A stretch of 35,461 nucleotides of DNA, taken from contig NZ_JAACYW010000098.1 in assembly GCF_015356825.1 (NCBI RefSeq), positions 1 through 35,461 on the forward strand, given 5' to 3'. Within the stretch, counting starts at the first letter, position 1; every line of letters begins with the position of its first letter. Source of the DNA: Catenulispora rubra (GTDB lineage: Bacteria > Actinomycetota > Actinomycetes > Streptomycetales > Catenulisporaceae). This document shows, piece after piece, positions 15,316 to 23,216 of this stretch. The position numbers were made by a program, and so were the translations under genes. The notes under the pieces were generated by a model that did not search any database, was not told where the DNA came from, and was given only the letters and a program-made list of their open reading frames with translations.

Positions 15316-16489
15316 GGGAATCCCTCTCTTTCTCGCCGAAGGACGTCTTAACCGACAGAGCCAGCTGCTCGGCGGCTGTGCGGGCGCCTCCCGCGGCGGC
15401 GAACGAGTCGCGCACGTGTGCCGCCGACTCGCGGATGGACGGGTCTTCGAGCACTGTCACGAGCGCCGCGCGCAGCGCTTCGGGCCGGACTCGCGCGAAG
15501 CTCACGCGCAGCCCGGCCCCGGCCGCCGCGACCTGCGCGGCGTTGATCGGCTGGTCGCCCTTGATCGGCGCGACGACCAGCGGGACGCCGTGCGCCAGGG
15601 ACTCGCAGACGGTGTTCAGGCCGCCGTGGGACACCACCGCGTCCAGCTTCGGCATCAGCTCCAGGACCGGGACGCGCGTGCGGACCAGGACGTGGTCCGG
15701 CGGATCGGGGATGCTCTCCGGCGGCGCGGTCACGATGGCCTGGACGCGGTCGCCGAGCGGCCGTACCGCTTCCACGGCCCGCTCGTAGAAGCCGTTCGAC
15801 GTCCCGAAGGTCAGCGTCCCCATCGAGATCAGGACGTGCTTCTTCGCCGGGTCGAGCCAGTCGTGCGGGAAGTCGTGGTCGGCGGGCCGGTCGGCGATCG
15901 CCGGACCGACCAGCACCGCGTTGTCCGGCCAGGACAGCGGACCGGTCAGCGCCGTGCCGGTGAAGGCGATGAGCAGATGCGGTGAGAAGCGCAGGTCGTG
16001 CGGCGGCTCGCCGGGCAGGCCCGCGTCGGTCCACAACTTCGCCAGGTGGCCGTGGATCCAGGCCTCGACCTTCGGCAGCGCGCGGTAGGGGCGGGTCAGC
16101 TCCATCGTGGTGGGGGCCATCGAGGCCCAGGTCAGGCCGTACCGGTGGGCGACCAGCGCGCCGGCGACGGCGTGCTGGTCCACCGCGACCACGTCCGGCT
16201 GGAAGGCCCTGACCGCCTTGTCGACGCCCTTCAGCGACACCTTGCAGTGCGGGACGATGTACTCCTCCCACCGCGTCTTCGCCGCCGCCATGCCGCGGTC
16301 GGCCTGGCGGCGGTGCGGACGCAGCGGGATCTGCTGGATCACCGCGTCCGGGCCGACCAGGGGCCGCAGATACGACTCCGAGCCGGCCCACGCCACGTCG
16401 TGCCCTTGCGCGGTCAGCGTTTTCGCGACCGCCGCCATCGGGTTCACGTGGCCGGTCAGCGGGAGGCTGACGAACAGGAACCGGCTCAT
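15299..16489 (-). CDS. MGT-family (GT1) glycosyltransferase
   Basis: A 396-residue UDP- or dTDP-sugar glycosyltransferase of the macrolide/GT-B type. The N-terminal domain opens with FVSLPLTGHVNP, in which His14 should be the catalytic base. The C-terminal donor domain has the motif DAVVSHGGLNTVCESLAHGVPLVV followed by IKGDQPINAAQV, typical of the family. It probably glycosylates a phenol or hydroxyl in the product, for example that of hydroxyphenylglycine; the acceptor is not evident from sequence. The gene starts with ATGA overlap on the methyltransferase-ACP gene. The neighbouring UXS-like gene suggests that it uses UDP-xylose or a related pentose, but this is inference. Confidence 0.9.
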   Translation of the reverse strand: MSRFLFVSLPLTGHVNPMAAVAKTLTAQGHDVAWAGSESYLRPLVGPDAVIQQIPLRPHRRQADRGMAAAKTRWEEYIVPHCKVSLKGVDKAVRAFQPDVVAVDQHAVAGALVAHRYGLTWASMAPTTMELTRPYRALPKVEAWIHGHLAKLWTDAGLPGEPPHDLRFSPHLLIAFTGTALTGPLSWPDNAVLVGPAIADRPADHDFPHDWLDPAKKHVLISMGTLTFGTSNGFYERAVEAVRPLGDRVQAIVTAPPESIPDPPDHVLVRTRVPVLELMPKLDAVVSHGGLNTVCESLAHGVPLVVAPIKGDQPINAAQVAAAGAGLRVSFARVRPEALRAALVTVLEDPSIRESAAHVRDSFAAAGGARTAAEQLALSVKTSFGEKERDSLETPA

Positions 16490-17625
16490 GCGCCGTCGGC
16501 CTGCGCGGTGTGTGCGGCGACGAAGGCGGCGAGGTCGCCGACGGTGAAGGCGATCATCTCGTCGACATCGAGCCCTGCGACGTGCGCCGCCAGGTCCACG
16601 GTCGCGCCGTAGCGGGCTTGCAGCGCCTCGCTCAGCGCTGTCAGCTCTATGCTTTCCAGCTCCAGGTCGCCGTCCAGCGTCGTGGCGGGGGTCACAGTCG
16701 CGCGCCAGGCGTGGTCCTCGTCGAGCACCACGCCCAGCAGCTCGACGACCTCACCGAAGGTCTTCGCCGGCTTGACCGCGCGGATCGCGCCGTACGTCAT
16801 GACCCCGGTGTCGAAGCCCTTCTTCATCAACGGCCCGGCGTAGAAGAACCCGAGGACGTCGGCGCCGCGCTCGCGGGCCAGCGAGACCATCGTCGCGCGG
16901 CCGTGTTCGGGCTTCTTGATGAGCGCGAACTCCGGGTCCCAGGAGTTGGCCACGGCGCGGCTCCAGTCGACCGAGGCGACCTCGGTGAAGCCGACGGCCG
17001 TTGCCATGCGCTCGTGCTCCTCCAGGGAGGAGAAGCTCGGCATCACCTGGTGCTTGAGGATCTGGTCGACCAGTTCTTGTTCGTCCTCTGACAAGGCTCC
17101 GTCGCGCACCGACCAGGTGGCGATCGCCAGCCGGCCGCCGGGGCGCAGCAGGCGCATCGCCTCGGCGAAGAACGCGTCGCGGTCCGCGATGTGCATCAGG
17201 CTCTCGACGGCCCACAGGACGTCGAAGGACGCGTCTGGGAAGCCGGTGCTCAGGGCGTCCAGCTGATGGAACTCGGCGCGGTCGGCCAGGCCGGCTTCCG
17301 CGGCCTTCTCGCCGGCGCGGGCGGCCTGCTGGGCGCTGAGCGTCACGCCGACGACCGCGCAGCGCAGCGCGCCGGCCAGGTACAGCGCCGGGCCGCCGAT
17401 GCCGCAGCCGACGTCCAGGACGCGCGCCTTGGCCGGGACGCCAGCGTAGGACACGAGTTCGTGCACCAGGCGGTCGGTGGCGGTGTGCCGGTCCGCGCCG
17501 TCCGCGTCCGGGCGCTCGCCCTCGTCCCAGAAGCCGTGGTGGACGTGCTCGCCCCACAGTTCCTCGTACAGATCGAGCGTGGTGTCGTAGTACCGCTCGA
17601 CCGCCGTGTTCATGTCAGCGTTCAC
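16486..17625 (-). CDS. SAM-dependent methyltransferase with C-terminal ACP-like domain
   Basis: A 379-residue two-domain protein. Residues 1-280 are a class I methyltransferase: the YYDTTLDLYEELWGEHVHHGFWDEGE opening resembles the sterol/tocopherol-type and AveD-type group, and VLDVGCGIGGPALYLA (69-84) is motif I, followed by PDASFDVLWAVESLMHI and LRPGGRLAIATW. Residues 288-372 look like an acyl carrier protein: LELESIELTALSEAL places Ser325 where the phosphopantetheine arm attaches, and GLDVDEMIAFTVGDLAAFVA is the last helix. I infer that a carrier-bound intermediate is methylated. The start is GTG 17625 with GGAG six bases before it; ATG 17613 is an alternative. It is the first gene of the leftward operon. 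Confidence 0.85.
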   Translation of the reverse strand: MNADMNTAVERYYDTTLDLYEELWGEHVHHGFWDEGERPDADGADRHTATDRLVHELVSYAGVPAKARVLDVGCGIGGPALYLAGALRCAVVGVTLSAQQAARAGEKAAEAGLADRAEFHQLDALSTGFPDASFDVLWAVESLMHIADRDAFFAEAMRLLRPGGRLAIATWSVRDGALSEDEQELVDQILKHQVMPSFSSLEEHERMATAVGFTEVASVDWSRAVANSWDPEFALIKKPEHGRATMVSLARERGADVLGFFYAGPLMKKGFDTGVMTYGAIRAVKPAKTFGEVVELLGVVLDEDHAWRATVTPATTLDGDLELESIELTALSEALQARYGATVDLAAHVAGLDVDEMIAFTVGDLAAFVAAHTAQADGA

Positions 17626-17963
17626 CGATGCTCCATTTGCAGGCGGGAAAAGAAGGCGAGGAGATTGCCGGCACGGGCAAGAAAATGCACGGATTCTACG
17701 TGTGGTACGACCGGCGATGACGCTAGCCCGCTGGCCGCATCTCGGTCAACGGTGAAAATTTGCACGGCGCAATGGCTTTATTCCAGAGCCCTGACCTGCG
17801 AACTTTACTCGAACATGGGGCCACGCTTGACGTTGAGGTCCACTTGAGCCAAAGCTTGCGCCGTCGCCGAACGGTTGTGGCAGGTCCGTGCCGCAGCCTT
17901 CCGGATGGTTTCCTTTTCTCCTTTTTCGAGATTTTCAATTCGGCGTGGGCGGAGGTGTCGGTG
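17626..17963. promoter_or_regulatory. 338-bp divergent control region between the two operons
   Basis: This stretch holds no gene that I accept. It is clearly richer in A and T than its surroundings. On the minus strand TAGAAT (bases 17698 to 17693) is a good -10 box for the leftward operon, about 60 bases ahead of its start, although the -35 is weak. On the plus strand TTGACG at 17827-17832 could be a -35, but no good -10 lies at the right distance. The inverse elements CGGCGCAA (17762-17769) and TTGCGCCG (17855-17862) are about 85 bases apart. Both operons must be driven from here, so it is the likely site of cluster regulation. Confidence 0.55.
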
Positions 17964-19352
17964 ATGGCTGCGGGAATCGACATTCCCACGGACCCGGAAT
18001 GGGTCGACGAGGTGTTGTTGGCCGGACCGGGGGACCAGGTGTGCCTGGTGCTCGGGGCGCCGGTCGACCGCTCGACCCTGCGGGCCCTGGTGGCCTCGCG
18101 GCAGGAGCGGCTGACGGCCACGGGCCTGCGGGCCGGCGGATCGGTGGCGCTGTGCCTGCCGCCGTCGCTGACGTTCATCACGAACCTGTTGGCCGCCTGG
18201 CGGATCGGCGCCCGCGCCGCGCTGCTGGACCACCGGCTGACCGCGTTCGAGGTGGAGCAGGCGGTCACCCGGCTCGCGCCGCAGTTCGTGGTGAGTACGG
18301 AGAAGTCCAGCGGCGGAGCGCTGCGGGCCTTCTACGAGGTGCAGGAGAAGGTCGTCGCGCACCCGGGGGGTCAGCCCTCTGAGACCTCGCACGCGCTGGT
18401 GCAGCTGAGCTCGGGATCGACCGGGCCGTCGAAGTCGATCGGGCGGACCGCGTCCGACCTGATCGCCGAGATCGACCGGTACACCGCGATCGGCGAGGGC
18501 GTGCCGCGCCCCGGCGAGCGGATCGTCTCGCTGGCGTCGATGGTGCACGTGCTCGGGCTGGTCGGCGGGCTGCTGTACGGCCTGCACGCCGGCGTGCAGC
18601 TGGTGCTGCCGGGGCGGATGACCGCCGACGCCATCCTGGAGGCCGTCGGCGCCGGGCCCGAGCCGACGACGCTGCTGGGCGTGCCGTTCCACATCGAGCT
18701 GCTGGCCGCGGTCGCCGAACCGCCGCGGCTGCCGCAGCTGACCGGCATGACCACCGGCGGCGAGCTGGTGCGGGCGCAGGTGCACGACGCGTTCGCCGAC
18801 CGCTACGGGATCCGGCTCGGGAACATGTACGGGATGACAGAGCTCGGCGTCATCGGGACCGACCTGTTCGGGAACCACCGCCCCGCCATCATGCCCGCGC
18901 CCGGGATCGAGATCCGCGACACCGACGGCGAGCTGCACATCGCGATGGAGAACTCGCCGTACGTCGGCCTCGTGGACCCCGCGCGCTGGTCCGACGGCTG
19001 GCTGCACACCAAGGACGCCGGCACCGTCGAGGCCGACACCGGCCTGGTGCGGGTCCGCGGCCGCCGCGACTCGCAGGTCTCGATCGGCGGCCTGAAGGTC
19101 GACCTCAGCGAGGTCGAGCACACCCTGGCCGGGCTGCCCGGCGTCGAGGCCGCGGTGGTGGTGTACGGCAAGGCGATCGAGGCGTACGTGGTCCTGGCGC
19201 CGACGGGCCGTCTGGAGGACGTCCAGGCCGGCCTGTCCGAGCGGGTCGCCCCCTACAAGCGGCCCCGGGCCTGGCACGTCGTCGACCAGCTGCCGCGCAC
19301 CGCGACCGGAAAGCTCGTCCGCGACCAGAGCGTGCTCTCCAACGCGCGCTGA
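17964..19352 (+). CDS. Short AMP-dependent acyl/aryl ligase (AMP ligase 1)
   Basis: A 462-residue adenylate-forming enzyme. Motif A3 is LSSGSTGPSKS (148-158, Lys157), A5 is NMYGMTELG, and A10 is PRTATGKL (Lys450). These enzymes activate a carboxylate with ATP and transfer it to CoA or to a carrier protein. I start it at ATG 17964, which has GGAGG eight bases upstream; this removes an upstream stretch with unlikely composition. It is somewhat shorter than usual (about 500-550) because the opening is brief. It is followed within 41 bases by two ACP genes, so loading of an acyl or aryl group on a discrete carrier is the likely role. Substrate unknown. Confidence 0.88.
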   Translation: MAAGIDIPTDPEWVDEVLLAGPGDQVCLVLGAPVDRSTLRALVASRQERLTATGLRAGGSVALCLPPSLTFITNLLAAWRIGARAALLDHRLTAFEVEQAVTRLAPQFVVSTEKSSGGALRAFYEVQEKVVAHPGGQPSETSHALVQLSSGSTGPSKSIGRTASDLIAEIDRYTAIGEGVPRPGERIVSLASMVHVLGLVGGLLYGLHAGVQLVLPGRMTADAILEAVGAGPEPTTLLGVPFHIELLAAVAEPPRLPQLTGMTTGGELVRAQVHDAFADRYGIRLGNMYGMTELGVIGTDLFGNHRPAIMPAPGIEIRDTDGELHIAMENSPYVGLVDPARWSDGWLHTKDAGTVEADTGLVRVRGRRDSQVSIGGLKVDLSEVEHTLAGLPGVEAAVVVYGKAIEAYVVLAPTGRLEDVQAGLSERVAPYKRPRAWHVVDQLPRTATGKLVRDQSVLSNAR

Positions 19353-19393
19353 GCTCTTCTGAGCATCCTCTACCGGAAGGAACCGAGAAGCCC

Positions 19394-19663
19394 ATGACGT
19401 CGCACGACGAGATCAAGAAGTTCGCCTTCGAAGCCCTCGGCGAGATGAACTACGACACCGCCGACTTCGACGGCGAGACCCAGCTCGGCCCGGCCGGCGT
19501 GGACCTGGAGTCCCTGGCCCTGGCCGAACTCGGCGTCCGCGTCGAGGAGCGCTTCGGCATCCGCTTCAGCGACGACGAACTCGACGAACTCGCGTCGCTG
19601 ACCATCGACGAGTTCTGCGCCGCCGTCGAGACCCGCCTGGCGACCCCCGCCACCTCGGCCTGA
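19394..19663 (+). CDS. Acyl carrier protein 1
   Basis: An 89-residue acidic protein. Ser40 in GVDLESLALAEL is the likely phosphopantetheine attachment site (the Asp before Ser is Glu). The rest has the usual four-helix pattern ending ELDELASLTIDEFCAAVETRL. GGAAGGAA lies 11 bases before the ATG. It stands between the AMP ligase and a second ACP, suggesting that it carries the acyl group activated by the ligase. Confidence 0.9.
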   Translation: MTSHDEIKKFAFEALGEMNYDTADFDGETQLGPAGVDLESLALAELGVRVEERFGIRFSDDELDELASLTIDEFCAAVETRLATPATSA

Positions 19664-19666
19664 CCC

Positions 19667-19918
19667 GTGACGGACGCTGAGCGCACCGTGGAAGAGCACC
19701 GCGACGAAGTCGTGGCCATGCTGGCGACCTACGGCGAGCGCACCCCCGAGGAAGTCCCCGAGACAGTCGACTCGCTGGAACTGGCCTGGCTGATCCACCA
19801 GGTCGAGCAGCGCTACGGCCGCCCCTTCGACGCCGACGACGACGCGCTCGCGCGCATGACGACGGTCGGCGCGGTGGTGGAGGTGCTCGGGGAGCTGGGC
19901 TTCGGGGGCGCGGGGTGA
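19667..19918 (+). CDS. Acyl carrier protein 2
   Basis: An 83-residue acidic carrier-type protein with GTG start three bases after the first ACP. TVDSLELAWLIHQVEQRYG places Ser36 in the phosphopantetheine site (DSL). The end (LARMTTVGAVVEVLGELG) is the typical last helix. Having two ACPs side by side, with a third further on and a fourth fused to the methyltransferase, suggests separate carriers for starter, chain and amino acid. Its stop overlaps the KS start by GTGA. Confidence 0.9.
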   Translation: MTDAERTVEEHRDEVVAMLATYGERTPEEVPETVDSLELAWLIHQVEQRYGRPFDADDDALARMTTVGAVVEVLGELGFGGAG

Positions 19919-21243
19919 GTGGGGCGGCCGCGGTGCGCGCGGGCGGCGAGCTTGCTGCCGCTAACGCAGCGCGGGCTGGCGCTGAGCGCGGCGCGCGAGC
20001 GGCTGTCCGTGCGATGCACGCGATTGGCGAGCTTGCGGCGGCGCGGCGCGAGTCGGCAGCTGCTGGCAGGCTGAAGGCTGCGCGGGCTGGTGCTGTGGCT
20101 TCGAAGACTCATATCGGTGAGCTGCCTGCTCTCGGCGAGCTGCCTGCCGCCGCACCCCGAGCGCGTCGTGGGCCGACCGAGGTCGTGGTCAGCGGCATGT
20201 CCGTCTTCAGTGCGTTCGGCGCGGGCGTCGAGCCCCTGCTGCGTGCCGCGCTTGAGGGGACGTCTGGGTTCGTGCCTGTTGAGCGGTTCGATGTGGGCGC
20301 TCGGCGGGCGAAGGTTGCGGCGGTGGCGCCTGGCTCGCCGGAGCTTGTGCGGGAGCTGATTCGGGCTGTCGATGAGGCCTGCGATGGTGCCGGGCTTGGT
20401 GGCGCGGCCCGTGCCGACTGTCAGCTCTACCTTGCCATCCACGGTCAGCCTGATGGTGGCGCCGATGCGTTCGCGGCCGGTATCGCCGCCGCGTGTGGCT
20501 TCGCCGGCGCTCGTGCCTATACCTCCGCGTGCGTCGCGGCCAGTACCGCCGTCGCTGATGCTGCCGCGCAGATCGCGCATGGTCGCGCCGAGCGGGTTGT
20601 CGTTGCGGCCGGCTACCTCGTCGATGCCGATCAGTACGCGCTCTTCGACGCCGGCCGTGCCCTCGCGCTCGACGGTCGCGTGCGTCCGTTCAGTGCGGGT
20701 CGCGGTGGCCTGTTGCTCGGCGACGCCGTCGGCGCACTCGTGCTGGAGGCCGCCGGTGACGCCGCGCCGCTGGCGCGCATCGCCGGGTGGGGGCGCAGCG
20801 GCGACGCCTACCACGTCATCAAGCCCCGCCCCGACGGCCTCGGTCTGGCCCGCGCCATCACCGACGCGCTCCATCGCGGCGGCGTCGCACCTGCTGACCT
20901 CGGCTACGTCAACGCGCACGGGTCCGGCACCAAGCAGAGCGACGTCGCCGAGTCCGCCGCCCTGCGCGCGTCCCTCGGCCACGCGGCCGGCAAAATCCCC
21001 GTGAGCTCGACCAAGTCCATCCACGGCCAGGCGCTGGAGGCCGGCGCGCTGCTGGAGCTCATCCTCACCATCGCCGCGCTCGGCGCCGGGCGGCTTCCGC
21101 TCAACGCCGGCTACCTCGGCCCCGACGACGATTGCCCGCTGGCCCTCGTGCTGGAACCGGCCGTCGCAGACCTCGAATACGCGCTCACGCTCAACGTCGC
21201 GTTCGGCGGCGCCAACACGGCCCTGCTGGTGGGTGCGCCATGA
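19915..21243 (+). CDS. Ketosynthase (KS 1) with unusual Ala-rich N-terminal extension
   Basis: A 442-residue beta-ketoacyl synthase. The core runs from about residue 88 (TEVVVSGMSVFSAFG) to the end. The catalytic triad is present: Cys206 in YTSACVAAS, His335 in NAHGSGT, and His370 in STKSIHGQALEAG, with the closing NVAFGGANTALL. Unusually, the first 87 residues are Ala/Arg-rich with repeated GEL motifs, unlike normal KSs, and the codons there and on to about 20700 use more T and A at third positions than neighbouring genes. The GTGA overlap supports 19915, but the real start may be later. With the next two genes it forms a type II-like elongation set. Confidence 0.85.
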   Translation: MSGAAAVRAGGELAAANAARAGAERGARAAVRAMHAIGELAAARRESAAAGRLKAARAGAVASKTHIGELPALGELPAAAPRARRGPTEVVVSGMSVFSAFGAGVEPLLRAALEGTSGFVPVERFDVGARRAKVAAVAPGSPELVRELIRAVDEACDGAGLGGAARADCQLYLAIHGQPDGGADAFAAGIAAACGFAGARAYTSACVAASTAVADAAAQIAHGRAERVVVAAGYLVDADQYALFDAGRALALDGRVRPFSAGRGGLLLGDAVGALVLEAAGDAAPLARIAGWGRSGDAYHVIKPRPDGLGLARAITDALHRGGVAPADLGYVNAHGSGTKQSDVAESAALRASLGHAAGKIPVSSTKSIHGQALEAGALLELILTIAALGAGRLPLNAGYLGPDDDCPLALVLEPAVADLEYALTLNVAFGGANTALLVGAP

Positions 21244-21935
21244 GCCACACCACAGAAGCCTTCGCGTTCGTCCCCGAGCAGAAGGGCCCCGCCGGGCCCG
21301 CGCAGAACCTGCCGACCGATCTGACTGCCGCGTATGGCCGCGCCATCACCGCGACCACGCCGCGCCAGGCAGCCGCCGCCGGGCTCGTCATCCACGCCGA
21401 GGCGCACTGGCCGGAATCAGTGCACGATCACACTCCGCCCTCGCTCCCCGGCTTCATCGTCTCCAGCTTCAGCCCGATCGCCGCCGAGACCGCCGCCCGC
21501 TGCCTCAAGCGCCGCCCCGCGACCGAAAGCATTACCGAAGGCACTACCAACGGCACCACCGAAAGCACCACCGAAGCCGTCACCGCCGTCCTCATCACCA
21601 CCGCCCGAGGCGACCGCGAAAGCGCCGCACACGTCGCGCGCACCGTCGCCGACGCCGGCCTGCTCGGCCCCCTCCTGTTCTTCCAGTCGGTCCCGAACGC
21701 CGTCGCCGGCCACATCGCCACGCGCTGGCACCTCACCGGCCCCGTCGTCTGCCTCGCCGACCCGGCCTCGGCCCTGGAAACCGCCGCGCTCCTCATCGAG
21801 GACGGCGACGCCGACGAAGTCCTCCTCGTGCGCATCGAACAAGGCGACCACGAACAAGGCGACCACGACCAAGCCCACGCAGTCCTCCTCCGACCAGCCT
21901 CACCAGCCCCAGCAGCCCCAGGAGAGCGCCCATGA
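21240..21935 (+). CDS. Short ketosynthase-like chain-length-factor-type protein
   Basis: A 231-residue protein. The stretch LLFFQSVPNAVAGHIATRWHLTGPVVCL, read in parts, is characteristic of the small KS-like family (Pfam Ketoacyl-synt_2) found beside KSs in aryl-polyene-type and related clusters, where it acts as a chain-length-factor-like partner. There is no active-site Cys in the usual context. Residues 92-113 are a Thr/Glu-rich low-complexity insert made by short in-frame repeats, and the end has a DHEQGDHEQ-type repeat. It lies between two KSs with ATGA overlap on both sides, so it probably forms a complex with one of them. Confidence 0.75.
   Translation: MSHTTEAFAFVPEQKGPAGPAQNLPTDLTAAYGRAITATTPRQAAAAGLVIHAEAHWPESVHDHTPPSLPGFIVSSFSPIAAETAARCLKRRPATESITEGTTNGTTESTTEAVTAVLITTARGDRESAAHVARTVADAGLLGPLLFFQSVPNAVAGHIATRWHLTGPVVCLADPASALETAALLIEDGDADEVLLVRIEQGDHEQGDHDQAHAVLLRPASPAPAAPGERP
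21522..21578 (+). repeat. Imperfect 12-bp coding repeat in the short KS-like gene
   Basis: Successive units such as ATTACCGAAGGC, ACTACCAACGGC, ACCACCGAAAGC and ACCACCGAAGCC encode TESITEGTTNGTTESTTEA. A second simple repeat, two exact copies of GAACAAGGCGACCAC, lies at 21837-21866 in the same gene. Both keep the frame and suggest slippage-driven change in loops. Confidence 0.8.
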
Positions 21936-23200
21936 CCAGCCCGACCCGCCCCGAAGTGGTCGTCACCGGCATGGGCATGGTCACCCCGGTCGGCACCACC
22001 GCCGCCGAAGTCCACGCCGCCATGTGCGAGGGCCGCTCGGGCCTGCGCCGCCCGCCCGAGGGCCACCAGGTCGGCACCGCCCTGGAAGTCGGAGCCTTCG
22101 CGCCGCCGATCGACCCGGCCAGCGTCCTGCCCGCGACCGAGGCGCGCGTCGTCGACCGCTACATCGTCATGGCGCTCAAAGCCGCCGCCGACGCCCTGGC
22201 CGACGCCGACTTCGAAGTCGGCCGCGACGCCGACCCCTACCGCGTCGCCGTCATCCTCTCCGGCACCGGCGGTCTGGCCACGCTCGAAGCCCAGGTCGTC
22301 CTGCGCACGCAGAAGGGCCGCGTCGGCGTCAGCCCCTACCTGCTGCCCGGCATGCTCCCCAACATGGGCGCGGCGCGCATCGCCATCAAGTACGGCATCC
22401 ACGGCTACGTCTCCTCCAGCGGCACCGCCTGCGCGGCCGGCGGCCAGGCGATCGGCGAGGCGCTGCGCCTGCTGCGCGCCGACGAGGCGGACGTCGTCCT
22501 CGCCGGATGCAGCGAGGCCCCGCTCTTCCCGACGCTGGCCGACACCTTCGGCAACGCCCGCGCCCTGGCGCGCGGCTGGGCCGAGGACCCCGAGGGCGCC
22601 AGCCGCCCCTTCGACCGCCGCCGCAACGGCCTGGTGCTCGGCGAGGGCGCCGGCGTCTTCGTCCTGGAGCGCAAGGACTTCGCCGACGCCCGCGGCGCCG
22701 CGGCCTACGCCGACGTCCTCGGCTGGGGCGTCACCAACGACGCCCACCACCCGACCACCCCGCGGCCCGACGGCGAAGGCGCGAGCGTGTGCATGAAGCA
22801 GGCTCTGCGCGACGCACGCCTGGAACCACGGGACATCGGCTACCTGAACGCGCACGGCACCAGCACCAAGCTCGGCGACCTCGCCGAGGCGCTGGCGATC
22901 AGCACCACGTTCGGTGCCGACGCCCCGCCGGTCAGCTCCACCAAGGCCGTGACCGGCCACATGCTCGGCGCCTCCGGGGTGGTCGAGTCCGCGGTGTCGA
23001 TCCGGGCCCTGCTCACGGGGCTGCTGCCCCCCACCCACAACCTCGACGACCCCGATCCCGGCTGCGATCTCGACCACCTCCGCAAGATTCCGCGCGCGGT
23101 GCCGGTCGAGCACGTCATGTCCAACTCGTTCGGGTTCGGAGGCCACAACGTCAGCGTCGTGTACGGCCGTCCCAGCACGCAGCGGTCCCGTACGGCATAG
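21932..23200 (+). CDS. FabF-type ketosynthase (KS 2)
   Basis: A 422-residue beta-ketoacyl-ACP synthase of full length. It has Cys167 in SSGTACAAGG, His309 in LNAHGTST, Lys338/His343 in SSTKAVTGHMLGASG, and the NSFGFGGHN end, so all catalytic residues are present. It should catalyse decarboxylative Claisen extension of an ACP-bound acyl chain. The ATG at 21932 overlaps the short KS-like stop. With KS 1 it gives two active-site-complete KSs around one CLF-like partner; no ketoreductase or dehydratase clearly dedicated to this set is visible, apart possibly from the SDR at 28197. Confidence 0.93.
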   Translation: MTSPTRPEVVVTGMGMVTPVGTTAAEVHAAMCEGRSGLRRPPEGHQVGTALEVGAFAPPIDPASVLPATEARVVDRYIVMALKAAADALADADFEVGRDADPYRVAVILSGTGGLATLEAQVVLRTQKGRVGVSPYLLPGMLPNMGAARIAIKYGIHGYVSSSGTACAAGGQAIGEALRLLRADEADVVLAGCSEAPLFPTLADTFGNARALARGWAEDPEGASRPFDRRRNGLVLGEGAGVFVLERKDFADARGAAAYADVLGWGVTNDAHHPTTPRPDGEGASVCMKQALRDARLEPRDIGYLNAHGTSTKLGDLAEALAISTTFGADAPPVSSTKAVTGHMLGASGVVESAVSIRALLTGLLPPTHNLDDPDPGCDLDHLRKIPRAVPVEHVMSNSFGFGGHNVSVVYGRPSTQRSRTA

Positions 23201-23216
23201 CGGAAGGCGACAGGCA

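Noticed and set aside
13525..15351. A long open frame (about 600 codons) on the plus strand opposite the ABC exporter genes
   Set aside because: Its product is Gln/Arg/Asp-rich with no recognisable domain, typical of an antisense frame in high-GC DNA, whereas the opposite strand encodes clear DrrA/DrrB proteins.
17760..17963. N-terminal extension of AMP ligase 1 from the ATG at 17760 (or the ATG at 17772)
   Set aside because: The 68 extra residues have no counterpart in adenylate-forming enzymes, the DNA is AT-rich control region, and a good ribosome-binding site precedes 17964.
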